From CAVTJL01 sp963735065 (GTDB lineage: Bacteria > Pseudomonadota > Alphaproteobacteria > Geminicoccales > Geminicoccaceae), in NCBI GenBank assembly GCA_963735065.1, contig CAVTJL010000001.1, positions 124,001-188,000 of the forward strand: 64,000 bases of DNA, read 5' to 3'. Below the pieces are notes generated by a model, which was not told where the DNA came from, made no database searches, and worked only from the letters and a program-made list of their open reading frames with translations. The translations under genes and the position numbers were made by a program. Shown one piece after another: positions 8,050 through 18,591 of this stretch; position 1 is the first letter of the stretch, and each line of letters starts with the position of its first letter.

Positions 8050-10032
8050 ATGACGGACCTGCTCGACCTCGCACGCCAGCCCAACGGCTCCAACGGCAAG
8101 GACAGCTACACAGCCGAGGACATCGAGGTCCTCGAGGGGCTGGAGCCGGTGCGCCGCCGCCCCGGCATGTATATCGGCGGCACCGACGAGCGGGCGCTGC
8201 ACCACCTCGTGGCCGAGCTGCTCGACAACGCGATGGACGAGGCCGTGGCAGGCCACGCCACCCGCATCGAGCTCGAGCTCGCGGCCCCCAACCGCATCAC
8301 GGTGCGGGACAATGGCCGCGGCATCCCGATCGACCCGCACCCCAAGTTCCCGAAAAAGAGCGCGCTCGAGGTCATCATGACCACGCTGCACTCAGGCGGG
8401 AAGTTCGGCGGCAAGGTCTACGAGACCTCGGGCGGCCTGCACGGTGTCGGCATCTCGGTGGTCAACGCGCTGGCCGAGGACCTCACCGTCGAGGTGGCGC
8501 GCAACCGCGTGGTCTACGAGCAGCGCTACAAACGGGGCGTGCCGACGACCAAGCTGCAGGAGACCGGGGCGGCGCAGAACCGGCGCGGCACCACCGTGAC
8601 CTTCACGCCCGACCCCGAGATTTTCGGGCCCGCCGCCCGCTTCCGGCCGCGCGACCTGCACAGGCTCGCACGCAGCAAGGCCTATCTTTTCAGGGGCGTC
8701 GAGATCCGCTGGCGCTGCGACGAGAAGCTGCTCGATGCCAAGGACGGCGTGCCGGCGGCCGAGACGTTCCATTTCCCGGCGGGCCTCGCCGACTTCCTGC
8801 GCTCGCTCCTCGAGGGTCGCGAGCTCGCGGTCGAGGAGGCCTTCACCGGCGAGGCCGGCCAGGAGGGCGAAGGCCGGGTCGAGTGGGCGGTGGCCTGGCC
8901 CCTCGACGAGGAGGCCTATGCCGGCTGGTACTGCAACACGGTGCCGACACCCCTGGGCGGGACGCACGAGACCGGCATGCGCAACGCGCTGCTGCGCGGC
9001 ATCCGCGCCCATGCCGAGCGGCTGGGCAACAAGCGGGCGGGCCAGCTCGTGGCCGACGACATCACGGGCGGGGCCTGCATGCTGCTCTCGCTCTTCATGC
9101 GCCAGCCCCAGTTCCAGGGCCAGACCAAGGAGCGCCTCGCCAGCGCCGAGGCCACCCGGCTGGTCGAGGGTGCCGTCCGCGACCGCTTCGAGCTGTGGCT
9201 GGGCGAGCACGGGCCCACCGCCCAGCGCCTGCTCGACCATCTCATCAACCGCGCCGAGGAGCGCCTCGCACGGCGCAAGGCCAAGGAGGAGGTGAGCCGC
9301 AAGTCGGCGACGCGGAAGCTCCGCCTGCCCGGCAAGCTCGCGGACTGTGCCAGGGAGGACCGCGCCGGCACCGAGATCTTCATCGTCGAGGGCGACAGCG
9401 CCGGCGGCTCGGCCAAGCAGGCGCGCAACCGCGACACCCAGGCGATCCTCCCCCTGCGCGGCAAGATCCTCAATGTGGCGGCCGCCACCGCGGACAAGCT
9501 CGCCGGCAACAAGGAGCTGGCCGACCTCGTGACCGCGCTGGGCTGCGGCGCCGGCAAGCATTTCCGCACCGACGACCTGCGCTACGAGCGCGTCATCGTG
9601 ATGACCGACGCCGACGTCGACGGCGCCCACATCGCGGCCCTCCTGATGACGTTCTTCTTTCGCGAGATGCGCCCCCTGGTCGAGCGCGGCCACCTCTATC
9701 TGGCCCAGCCGCCCCTCTACCGCCTGGCGCATGGCGGCACCATCGCCTACGCCCGCAACGACGCCGACCGCGAGCGCCTGCTGAAGACGACGTTCAAGAA
9801 CAAGAAAAATATCGAGATCGGGCGCTTCAAGGGCCTGGGCGAGATGAACCCCATCCAGCTCCGCGAGACCACCATGGACCCCACCCGCCGCGAGCTGCTG
9901 CGCGTGCGCATCGAGGACGTGGAAGGCAAGCCCACGAGCCAGCTCGTCGAGGAGCTGATGGGCCGCCGCCCCGAGCTGCGCCTCGCCTTCATCCAGGAGA
10001 ACGCCCGCTACGTGCAGGAGCTGGACGTTTAG
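8050..10032 (+). CDS. parE: DNA topoisomerase IV subunit B (ParE)
   Basis: This 660-residue ATPase subunit of topoisomerase IV decatenates daughter chromosomes together with ParC. The GHKL ATPase motifs are ELLDNAMDEA, DNGRGIP and GGLHGVGISVVNAL (residues about 55-140). The Toprim domain shows EGDSAGGSAKQARNRDTQAI and TDADVDGAHI. KQARNRDTQAILPLRGKILN and the short C-terminus favour ParE over GyrB. The ATG at 8050 matches the usual N-terminal length. Only a short T-rich tract follows the stop. Confidence 0.95.
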   Translation: MTDLLDLARQPNGSNGKDSYTAEDIEVLEGLEPVRRRPGMYIGGTDERALHHLVAELLDNAMDEAVAGHATRIELELAAPNRITVRDNGRGIPIDPHPKFPKKSALEVIMTTLHSGGKFGGKVYETSGGLHGVGISVVNALAEDLTVEVARNRVVYEQRYKRGVPTTKLQETGAAQNRRGTTVTFTPDPEIFGPAARFRPRDLHRLARSKAYLFRGVEIRWRCDEKLLDAKDGVPAAETFHFPAGLADFLRSLLEGRELAVEEAFTGEAGQEGEGRVEWAVAWPLDEEAYAGWYCNTVPTPLGGTHETGMRNALLRGIRAHAERLGNKRAGQLVADDITGGACMLLSLFMRQPQFQGQTKERLASAEATRLVEGAVRDRFELWLGEHGPTAQRLLDHLINRAEERLARRKAKEEVSRKSATRKLRLPGKLADCAREDRAGTEIFIVEGDSAGGSAKQARNRDTQAILPLRGKILNVAAATADKLAGNKELADLVTALGCGAGKHFRTDDLRYERVIVMTDADVDGAHIAALLMTFFFREMRPLVERGHLYLAQPPLYRLAHGGTIAYARNDADRERLLKTTFKNKKNIEIGRFKGLGEMNPIQLRETTMDPTRRELLRVRIEDVEGKPTSQLVEELMGRRPELRLAFIQENARYVQELDV

Positions 10033-10213
10033 GGGGAGAAGGAAGGCTTTTTTCTTTTTCTGTCGGTTGCGGTCGGGAGCTGGGCGTGACGTCGGCGCCC
10101 CCTCCTGGGGCGTTGGCCCCGAGGACATCAGACGACCGGCCATTGCCGCAGCTTGCCGTTCGCATGGCAACGGCGTACACGCTCCAATGCCCTTCAATGC
10201 GATGAGGCAAGGC

Positions 10214-10600
10214 ATGGCACAGATCGCGGATGAAGCGTTCGAGGTCATCTATTCCAATATAGAAAACGGCCTCCTCCGAGGCACGAGCAGCGCGAACCAA
10301 GCAACCGTCCCCAAAGGCCGGCGGCTGATCATCGAGTATGTGTCCGGCTACAAGTTCCTTCCGACATCACCGTCATTGAACACGGTGGTCACGATGGCGG
10401 TGACGGATCCGGTTCTCGGCCTCAACGGAGCCGGATTCCACGTCTTTCCCGCGATCAAGGTCAACACGACGTCGGGGACGGACGTCTACGCCTTCTCAGC
10501 ACCACTCAGGATGATGCTGCATCCGGAGGCCAGCTTCTACTTCGACGAGGTGGCCGGCCTTGCCGTCTCGGGCTATCTGGTGAAGTTCGCCGGCGCCTGA
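10214..10600 (+). CDS. Hypothetical protein
   Basis: This is a predicted 128-residue soluble protein that I do not recognise. It has alternating hydrophobic segments suggesting a beta sandwich (RRLIIEYVSGYKF, VVTMAVTDPVLG, VYAFSAPLRMML, VSGYLVKFAG) and no signal peptide or membrane segment. The ATG at 10214 is preferred because GAGG lies six bases upstream. Earlier in-frame starts exist at 10202 and 10187. It is convergent with the secreted protein gene to its right. Confidence 0.6.
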   Translation: MAQIADEAFEVIYSNIENGLLRGTSSANQATVPKGRRLIIEYVSGYKFLPTSPSLNTVVTMAVTDPVLGLNGAGFHVFPAIKVNTTSGTDVYAFSAPLRMMLHPEASFYFDEVAGLAVSGYLVKFAGA

Positions 10601-10673
10601 GCGTCGGGACACCTCGAGCGCTCGACCTGATCGCGGGCGCCGCGCGGCGGGAGGCTTTTTCTCGCCGCTCTGC

Positions 10674-10708
10674 GCTGTCGGCAGCCTTCGGCTCAAGGGC
10701 CCGACAGC
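10674..10708. terminator. Inverted repeat between two convergent genes
   Basis: GCTGTCGG (10674-10681) and CCGACAGC (10701-10708) are perfect 8-bp inverted copies with a 19-base loop. They lie between the 3' ends of the hypothetical gene ending at 10600 and the secreted-protein gene ending at 10734, where a bidirectional terminator would fit. A short T-run (10656-10660) precedes it. Confidence 0.4.
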
Positions 10709-10733
10709 GGGCCGCCGATCGCCCGCCCGTCGG

Positions 10734-12464
10734 CTACGACCCGGAGTCCACGACCCTCAGCCGGTGGTGGCGGGTATCGACGACGACCGTGCCGTGGTTG
10801 GGGAAGGTGACGGTGACGTTCGTGCCGCTCACCGCTTCGACCTCACCTATGCCCCAGCGCGGATGGCCGGCGAGGCGCACGCGGATGCCGCGCCCCACCA
10901 CCTCCGTCGGCGAAGGCAGCGGCGGTGGTGCCTGCAGGCCGGTGCCGCCACTGCGACAGTAGCTGTGGTAGGTCGACGCGGTCGGCAGGGGCGTCTGGGT
11001 CTTGTTGTCCAGACCCTGGGACCCGGCGATCGTGATGACGATTCCGTCGCCGGGAAGGCTCTTGAACGAGACGGCGTCGTCGATGGAGAAGGCGTAGGCG
11101 TTCGAGGCGAGCTTCTGGTGAACGAGGCTGACATAAGGATTGAAGACATCCTCGGGCAGCACCGCCGGCTCGAAGAAATTGTACTGCAGGTCGCAATAGG
11201 TGGCGATCGCCGAGCTGTAGCCCGCCGTGTTGACCAGGGGTGCAGCACATCCGGGAAACTGCACCCAGCCGTAGACGGTGGTCAGGAACTCAGGCGTGGC
11301 CGGCAGCTGCTTGCCCGGGAAGCACTTTTGATAGTCGCTCACGAAGAAGGCGTTGATCTCCCGGATCTGCGTGCAGGTGGCGCTCTGGGTGGGCGTGGTC
11401 GAGGTGCATTTGTTCCACAGGTCCAGCGTGCCCTGGGCCAGCTGACCCAGCTTGCCGATGCCGCTCGTCGTGTCCGAGGAGAGAACCGGAGGGGCGGGCG
11501 GCGGATTCCTGAACAATTCGGCATAGACGGTGTTGGTCGACGGTATCTGGGGCTCGGGGTAGGCGTTGCCGCCGGCGGGCGGGGCAGGCAGCGGTATCGT
11601 CGGATTCTTGGCCGTGTAATAGGCCGGGACGTAGAACGGCCACGCCTTGCCGCCGTTGGAGAAGGCCTCGAGCGCGCTCCTGAACGGCGCCACGGCCTCG
11701 GTCGAGCCGAGATAGGCGTTGGCGGCCGAGTGGTTGCCGCGCGCCCCGATCGCGGCCGGCAGGTACACCTGGTCCACGGCCGAGATGTTGAAGTTGACGA
11801 TCGCCCTGTTGATGGAGAGCTTCGGATCCAGCGGCGGGCCCTGGGCGGCCGCGAACGTGTACTCGATCAGCTGGGCCGGCACGGAGGTCGGGAAGCCGTT
11901 CACATAGGCCTTGATGACCAGGGGCTCGCAGGTGGTGTTGTCCGAGGCGCAGGACGGCAGCGCCGCGCCGGCGACCGGGTTGACGGGAATGGGCGGGATG
12001 ATCTTGCCCGTTCGGTCGACGCTGTAATTGTAGGCGGCATTGACCGCGTCCCGGCCATCGAACACGAAGACCCGCATCGCGTTCCACCAGTCGATGTACT
12101 GGTCCTTCACCGTGCCCAGGTTGCCGCCGCTGACCGGCAGCAGCTGCGTATAGAACGGGAGGGTGAGCGTGACCGAATGCCCGGGAGGAATGCCGCCGTC
12201 GCGGTTGACATAGATCTTGTAGAGCAGGGTCGTGTTGAAGATCTGGGTGGTCACGTCGCCGACGTTGAACTGGGCCTGCAGCCACAGGTCGCGAACATCC
12301 GCGCCGCTCATGATCGGTGCCTGGATCACCGGGTAGAGCGTATGGTCCGTGGAGTTGTTGTAGAAGGTGATGGTCTTCGTGGGAACGGCCTGCGCGTTCG
12401 CAGCACCGGCGCCACCGAGAAGAAGAAACAGGAGCGAGGCGAGGCAGGTGCAAAGCCGGCCCAT
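10734..12464 (-). CDS. Secreted protein of unknown function with C-terminal SH3-like (DUF3553-type) domain
   Basis: The 576-residue product starts with a clear signal peptide (MGRLCTCLASLLFLLLGGAG, cleavage probably after AANA). The mature N-terminus, KTITFYNNSTDHTLYPVI, resembles the opening strands of thaumatin/GH64-like beta sandwiches, but I cannot confirm an enzyme family. Several Cys in the second half (PSCASDNTTCEP, WNKCTS, FPGCAAP, TYCDLQ) could form disulfides. The last 50 residues (GRGIRVRLAGHPRWGIGEVE then VTVTFPNHG) look like the small DUF3553 SH3-type domain, which I would expect in cytoplasmic proteins. GGAGAG lies six bases before ATG 12464. Confidence 0.7.
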   Translation of the reverse strand: MGRLCTCLASLLFLLLGGAGAANAQAVPTKTITFYNNSTDHTLYPVIQAPIMSGADVRDLWLQAQFNVGDVTTQIFNTTLLYKIYVNRDGGIPPGHSVTLTLPFYTQLLPVSGGNLGTVKDQYIDWWNAMRVFVFDGRDAVNAAYNYSVDRTGKIIPPIPVNPVAGAALPSCASDNTTCEPLVIKAYVNGFPTSVPAQLIEYTFAAAQGPPLDPKLSINRAIVNFNISAVDQVYLPAAIGARGNHSAANAYLGSTEAVAPFRSALEAFSNGGKAWPFYVPAYYTAKNPTIPLPAPPAGGNAYPEPQIPSTNTVYAELFRNPPPAPPVLSSDTTSGIGKLGQLAQGTLDLWNKCTSTTPTQSATCTQIREINAFFVSDYQKCFPGKQLPATPEFLTTVYGWVQFPGCAAPLVNTAGYSSAIATYCDLQYNFFEPAVLPEDVFNPYVSLVHQKLASNAYAFSIDDAVSFKSLPGDGIVITIAGSQGLDNKTQTPLPTASTYHSYCRSGGTGLQAPPPLPSPTEVVGRGIRVRLAGHPRWGIGEVEAVSGTNVTVTFPNHGTVVVDTRHHRLRVVDSGS

Positions 12465-12582
12465 CTTTTTCTCTCCGCCCATCGGTCGAGAGGCGACCGT
12501 TCCTTTCGCCACACTCTGGCTTTTTTCTACGTCCCCGCAGATCCACAATCAAGCCTGATTCCGGCGGCCAGACGACAGCTCA

Positions 12583-12737
12583 CGATGCCGACAAAAGCTC
12601 TTTGATCATCTCGTCCCTTCTGTCCAGGGCCCGGCAGTGGAGGTCGTGGCGGCGGCAGATGGCGGCACAGCGCCAAGCTTGTGGTCCTGGGCAGCGACGC
12701 TGGCAGCCGTGCCGAGCGCCGCCGGATCACCACCGCG
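12583..12737 (-). pseudogene. Decayed partial duplicate of the unknown gene at 13723-14400
   Basis: The minus strand reads GGDPAALGT, then after a 2-base shift RCAAICRRHDLHCRALDRRD and EMIKELLSAS with a stop. The intact neighbour reads GGDPAALGT, WRCAAICRRHG, LHCRALDRRD and ERIRELVSAR. Relative to the intact copy, exactly 102 bp are absent (13793-13894), and the deletion ends fall on the short repeat GAGGYCGTGG. So this is the 3' end of a second gene copy reduced by a repeat-mediated deletion and a frameshift. Confidence 0.8.
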
Positions 12738-12766
12738 GGCCCGCGTAGGCTGGCTGGCCGATGGGG

Positions 12767-13480
12767 TCACGAATCCTGGCGTGTCAGCCCGGTGAGGGCC
12801 ACCGAGAAGACGAGGAGCGCCAGCAACAGCGGCACCGGGGGCCCGGCGGTCCTGGTCAATGCGGCCCCCATGGCGGCACCCAGCATGAAGAGCCCGATCG
12901 AGGCGAGGCGGCGCTGCCAGCGCTCGTCTCGACCGTCCACGCGCACGGAATCGGCGACCAGGGCGGTGAGCGTGAGGGTCATGACGTTGGTGGCGAGGTC
13001 AGGCACGCCATGGCGGCGCATCAAGGCATTCTGCAGGCCCATGGCGAGGGCGAGAAGCGCCAGGACGATATCCGTGGCGACCTCGCTCGATCCGAGCGGC
13101 AGGAGCAGGCTCAGCAGCGCCGCCGCCGCCAGGAACACCCACTCGACCGCGAAGCCGAGCCGCGTATGCCCGTGCCGGCTGCGCACGATGTGCCCGCCGG
13201 CGACGGCCCCCACCACGAAGCTGCCGAGGGCGATCGGATAGGAGGGATCCCCGAAGGCCGAGTGGCCGCTGCCCAGGTAGAACGAGAACAGGAGAAGATT
13301 TCCCGTCATCATCTCGGCGAAGACCTTGCCCAGGGAAAGAAAGCAGGTCGCGTCGACGAGCCCGCAGAGAAAGGTGATCAGATAAAGACCGACGATATGC
13401 GAGACCCTCGGCCCGTGTCCCCAGAAGGGGACGGCCATGAGCAGGCTCGTGAGCTTCGGCGGGCGGTCGTCGCGCTGCAT
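12767..13480 (-). CDS. DUF1275 (YoaK-like) integral membrane protein
   Basis: This membrane protein of about 237 residues has six predicted hydrophobic helices. The segment LITFLCGLVDATCFLSLG followed by VFAEMMTGNLLLFSF is the hallmark of the DUF1275/YoaK family, as is LQNALMRRHGVPDLATNVMT in the second half. Function is unknown for the family. The ATG at 13480 gives the usual N-terminal length. An alternative ATG at 13570 would add 30 residues without family resemblance. It lies between the decayed duplicate and the intact copy of the unknown gene. Confidence 0.85.
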   Translation of the reverse strand: MQRDDRPPKLTSLLMAVPFWGHGPRVSHIVGLYLITFLCGLVDATCFLSLGKVFAEMMTGNLLLFSFYLGSGHSAFGDPSYPIALGSFVVGAVAGGHIVRSRHGHTRLGFAVEWVFLAAAALLSLLLPLGSSEVATDIVLALLALAMGLQNALMRRHGVPDLATNVMTLTLTALVADSVRVDGRDERWQRRLASIGLFMLGAAMGAALTRTAGPPVPLLLALLVFSVALTGLTRQDS

Positions 13481-13722
13481 GGCGTCGAGCCGGATGCTCA
13501 GGTCAGCGACCGGGCAAGACGGCGTGAGGGCTCGCAGGACCCGCCACTGCTGGCATGGTCGAGTCCTCATGAGGAAGCCCGCGCTCGAGATCGACGCAGT
13601 CGTTCATCCGGCCCTCCCCCGACCAATCTGTCGGCAGCTTCACGACGCGCTCACCTGTCCACACTATAGGCGACACGCGAGGTCTCGAGGAAAGAGCAGA
13701 GGGGCTGCCGACGGGTCCCGGC

Positions 13723-14400
13723 TCAGCGAGCCGACACAAGCTCCCTGATCCTCTCGTCTCGTCGATCGAGGGCCCGGCAGTGGAGGTCGTGGAGGAGATA
13801 GGCCAGGCGGTCGCGGGTCCAGGGCTGGCCCGAGCTCTTGTCGTAAAAGTCGGGCATGGGCCAGCCTTCGGGCAGGCCGGCCTGGAGGCCGTGGCGGCGG
13901 CAGATGGCAGCACAGCGCCAGGCATGGTCCCGGACCGCGACGATGGCGACGGTGCCGAGCGCCGCCGGATCGCCGCCGTTGCGGGCGAGGATCTCCTCGA
14001 TCACACCGCCCGTCGACACATAGCGGGGCTCGTGCTGGGCGTCGCGGCCGGGGTAGATGGCCGTGAGGGCTGCGGCGGGGATGCGGTCGCCCACGGCCTC
14101 GGCCACCTCCCACTGGGCATGGACAGGAGCGCCGGTCGCCTCGTGCAGGCGCACCGCGATGTCGGCCAGCGCGGCGTTGACCGGGCCGGGCTCGCGGTTG
14201 CCGCTGGGCAGCATGCGGTTGCCGAAGGTGAAGCCGATGATGGTGCGCACGGCCTCGAGCGGCACCGTCGGCGCCCGCCAGGAGAGCGCATCCTCCATCA
14301 GGATCTTCGTCAGCTCGCGGCCGAGCGCCGGGTCGCCGAGCTCGGCGGTGAAATGTCTTGTTAGGATTGCCTCGATATCCTGATCGTGCTCCGCGGCCAC
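13723..14400 (-). CDS. Hypothetical protein with a nearby decayed copy
   Basis: This soluble 225-residue protein was not recognised. Visible features are an acidic N-terminus (VAAEHDQDIEAILTRHF), DAQHEPRYVSTGGVIEEIL in the middle and a Cys/Arg-rich stretch WRCAAICRRHG. GTG 14400 is chosen because GGGGAG lies just upstream. An upstream in-frame TTG at 14466 is less likely. A degraded copy of its 3' third lies 1 kb away on the same strand, past the DUF1275 gene, so the region has been duplicated at some time. Confidence 0.65.
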   Translation of the reverse strand: MAAEHDQDIEAILTRHFTAELGDPALGRELTKILMEDALSWRAPTVPLEAVRTIIGFTFGNRMLPSGNREPGPVNAALADIAVRLHEATGAPVHAQWEVAEAVGDRIPAAALTAIYPGRDAQHEPRYVSTGGVIEEILARNGGDPAALGTVAIVAVRDHAWRCAAICRRHGLQAGLPEGWPMPDFYDKSSGQPWTRDRLAYLLHDLHCRALDRRDERIRELVSAR

Positions 14401-14577
14401 GGCGCTCCCCTTTTTATCGGTGGCGGCTGCCGGGGGATCTTGGCGCTCGGGGTGCGTGCGGGGCAAGCCGGATCGGCATGAGGTGGAAAGGAGCGAGACG
14501 GGCTATCATGTGGCTGCTGCAAGAGCCGGTCATCGCTGGTGCCACGGCCGGCGATACAGCGAGCGGAGTGACAAGAA

Positions 14578-15255
14578 ATGACGTCACGGCGGGCGGCCAT
14601 GGTGTTCGATCTGGACGGGACGCTGGTCGACAGCGTCTACCAGCATGTCATCGCCTGGCATCACGCGCTGCTGGCGGAGGGCATCGACCTCTCGATCTGG
14701 CGCATCCATCGGCGCATCGGCATGAGCGGCGGGCTGTTCGCGCGGGCGCTGCTGCGCGAGACGGGCCGCGAGGTCGATGCCGAGCTGCGCGAGCGGCTGC
14801 AGCGGGCGCATGGCGAGGCGTACCTCAAGATCGCGGGCGATGTGCGGCCGCTGCCGGGTGCAGCCGAGCTGCTGCAGCGGCTGACCGCCATCGGCTGCCC
14901 CTGGGCGATCGCGACCAGCGGCCATCGCCGGACGGCGCAGACGGCGCTCGACATGCTGGGCGTGCCGGACGGCGTGCCGATCGTGACGCGCGATCTGGTG
15001 CGCCACGCCAAGCCCGACCCCGATCTGTTCCTCGCCGCGGTGGAGAAGCTCGGCGTCGATGCGGCGGATGTCTATGTGGTGGGCGACAGCGTGTGGGACA
15101 TGCTGGCGGCGCGCCGTGCCAGGGCCCTGGGCGTGGGCGTGCTGTCGGGCGGCTATGGTGCCGAGGAGCTGGAGCGCTCGGGCGCCTACCGCGTCTACGA
15201 CGACCCTGCGATGCTGATGACCCACCTGGACGAGCTGGGCGTCCGCCCCGAGTAA
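14578..15255 (+). CDS. HAD-superfamily hydrolase (phosphoglycolate phosphatase-like)
   Basis: This is a 225-residue haloacid-dehalogenase phosphatase. Motif I is MVFDLDGTLVDS with both catalytic Asp (about residues 10-12). Motif II is the Thr/Ser of WAIATSGH. Motif III/IV are the Lys of RHAKPDPDLF and VYVVGDSVWDMLAARRA. A helical cap lies between motifs I and II. The best matches in type are phosphoglycolate/beta-phosphoglucomutase-like phosphatases, and the substrate cannot be read from sequence. It is convergent with the frameshifted hydrolase to the right. Confidence 0.92.
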   Translation: MTSRRAAMVFDLDGTLVDSVYQHVIAWHHALLAEGIDLSIWRIHRRIGMSGGLFARALLRETGREVDAELRERLQRAHGEAYLKIAGDVRPLPGAAELLQRLTAIGCPWAIATSGHRRTAQTALDMLGVPDGVPIVTRDLVRHAKPDPDLFLAAVEKLGVDAADVYVVGDSVWDMLAARRARALGVGVLSGGYGAEELERSGAYRVYDDPAMLMTHLDELGVRPE

Positions 15256-15289
15256 CGGCAAAGAAAAAACCGACAAAAAAGAAAAGGAG

Positions 15290-15986
15290 CTATGCCGACA
15301 GCCAGGTCCTGAGCTGGGCCGTGGCGGCGTCGGGCCGCTCGAGGGTCGAGAGGTGCCCGCAACGCGGCAGGACGACGAGGGTCGCGTCCGGGATGGCCGC
15401 CGCCATCTCCTCGCTCAGCGGCAGCGGTGTCAGCGCGTCCTCGCGGCCGCAGAGGACGAGCGTGGGGCAGGCGATCGCCGGAAGATCGGGGCGACTGTCG
15501 ACTGCGGGTCATGATGGCCTGCTGCTGGCGCAGGAAGGCCTTCTGGCCGATCGCCTCGGCCATCGCCATGACGGTGGCGACGAGGCCGTCGTCCTTCAGG
15601 CGGTCGGGGTGGAGGAGGAGCGGCAGGAGGCGGGGCGTGACGCCCTTGAACTCGCCCTTCTGCGAGAGCTCGATGAGGCCGCGGCGGCGGGCGGTGATCT
15701 CGGGCGTGTCGGCGCGCGCCTGGGTGTCGAGCAGCGCCAGCCGGGTGACGCGCCCGGGCGCCTGGCGCATGATCTCGAGCGCCACATAGCCGCCCATCGA
15801 CAGGCCGCAGAGCGCGAAGCGCTGTGGGGCACCGGCCAGCACGCGCCGGGCCATGGCGGCGATGCCGTCGTCGTGGGTGAGGTCGGCCACCTCGATGTCG
15901 CGGCCCTGGCCGAGCGCCAGGATCTGCGCGGCGTAGAGCCGGCGGTCGCAGAGGAGGCCCGGCAGGAACAGAAGGGGCTCGGCCAT
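15290..15986 (-). pseudogene. Alpha/beta hydrolase with single-base frameshift near 15503
   Basis: ATG 15986 opens MAEPLLFLPGLLCDRRLYA, followed by the nucleophile elbow CGLSMGGYVALE. The frame is interrupted at MTR and resumes one base later as VDSRPDLPAIACPTLVLCGR, then EDALTPLPLSEEM with the acid residue, and RCGHLSTLERPD with the catalytic His, ending at 15290. The total is 697 bases (3n+1), and removing one base gives a continuous 231-residue enzyme with a complete Ser-Asp-His triad. It resembles small esterases and 3-oxoadipate enol-lactonase-like hydrolases. The defect is either a sequencing error or a recent mutation. Confidence 0.85.
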
Positions 15987-16030
15987 CTCGTTTTCTCTCA
16001 CTCGCTGTCGGTCGGTGCCGGGCAGGCCCG

Positions 16031-16573
16031 TCATTTGATGAGCCGGCTGATCTCGCGGAAGAGATCCGTGCCGGCGCGCTCCAGCCACTCGAAGAGGACC
16101 ATCTCGACATCGACGATCACCACACCCGCGGCGCGCATGCGCTCGAGGCCGAGCTGCCGGCTCTCCGGGCGGCGCGAGCCCACGGCGTCGGCGACCGCGA
16201 GAACCTCGTAGCCCATCGACAAGAAGCCCAGGGCGGACTGGAGGACGCAGATATGGGTCTCCGTGCCGCAGACGAGGATCCGGCGCCGGCCGGTGCGGGC
16301 GACCGCGGCGGCGATGGCGGGCTCGGCCGCCGCGGAGAAGGCGGTCTTGGCGAGCACGGGTGCCGCGCCCAGGAGGGCCGCCAGCGCCGGGACGGTGGGG
16401 CCCAGGCCCTTGGGATATTGCTCGGTCGCGAGGATCGGGATGCCGAGGCGGCCGGCCGCGCGCAGCAGGATGGACGCGCGCTCGATCACGCGCTCTCCGC
16501 CGTCGATCGCTGGCGCCAGGCGCTCCTGGACGTCGACGAGAAGCAGCAGGCTCTCGGCCGCGCGGATCAGCAT
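16031..16573 (-). CDS. Isochorismatase-family cysteine hydrolase
   Basis: The 180-residue product has the catalytic triad of the family: Asp in LLLVDVQERL (about residue 14), Lys in VLAKTAFSA, and Cys in THICVLQSALG. ATEQYPKGLGPT is the usual loop after the second strand. The compact length and YPKGLG loop resemble YcaC/hydrolase types whose substrates are poorly known. Its end is 45 bp before the start of the frameshifted alpha/beta hydrolase on the same strand, so the two may be co-transcribed. Confidence 0.92.
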   Translation of the reverse strand: MLIRAAESLLLLVDVQERLAPAIDGGERVIERASILLRAAGRLGIPILATEQYPKGLGPTVPALAALLGAAPVLAKTAFSAAAEPAIAAAVARTGRRRILVCGTETHICVLQSALGFLSMGYEVLAVADAVGSRRPESRQLGLERMRAAGVVIVDVEMVLFEWLERAGTDLFREISRLIK

Positions 16574-16775
16574 GCAGGCACTTCCTCCCTGGCGCGCGGG
16601 CTCCTGACGTCCGGGCCCTGACGCGCGGGCTGCTCCCCGGCGGACGGGCCGCGACGGTGGGTCGCGGCGCAGCCGACATCACCGGCCGGGCCGCGAGCCC
16701 GCCGGCAAGTTGACATTGCGCCGATCTCACCTACATGCGGGTCACCCGTAAATTCAAGCCCGACGACAGGTCATC

Positions 16776-18340
<1,565 letters not shown>

Positions 18341-18341
<1 letters not shown>

Positions 18342-18583
18342 TGCAGACCATCTTTGTCCAGGTGAAGTGCGATCTGGGCCGGGCCTACGAGGTGGCCGAC
18401 GAGGCCGTGCAGTCGATCGAGGAGGTCTCGGAGGTCTACTCCACCTCCGGCCAGTATGATCTGCTGCTGAAGTTCCACCTCGGCGCCGACGTCGACATCG
18501 GCCACTTCGTCACCAGCCGGGTGCAGACCCTGCAGGGTGTGAAGGACACCTTCACCCTCATCACCTTCAAGGCCTTCAGCTGA
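18341..18583 (+). CDS. Stand-alone Lrp/AsnC ligand-binding (RAM) domain protein
   Basis: This 80-residue protein consists only of the ligand-binding/oligomerisation domain of Lrp/AsnC regulators, without the helix-turn-helix. QTIFVQVKCDLGRAYEVADE, VYSTSGQYDLLLKF and QTLQGVKDTFTLITF are the conserved strands and effector loop. Such proteins form octameric rings that can bind amino acids, and their partners are poorly defined. The start codon overlaps the helicase stop (TGATG), so translation is coupled to the helicase. Confidence 0.92.
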
Positions 18584-18591
18584 GGCCTCCG

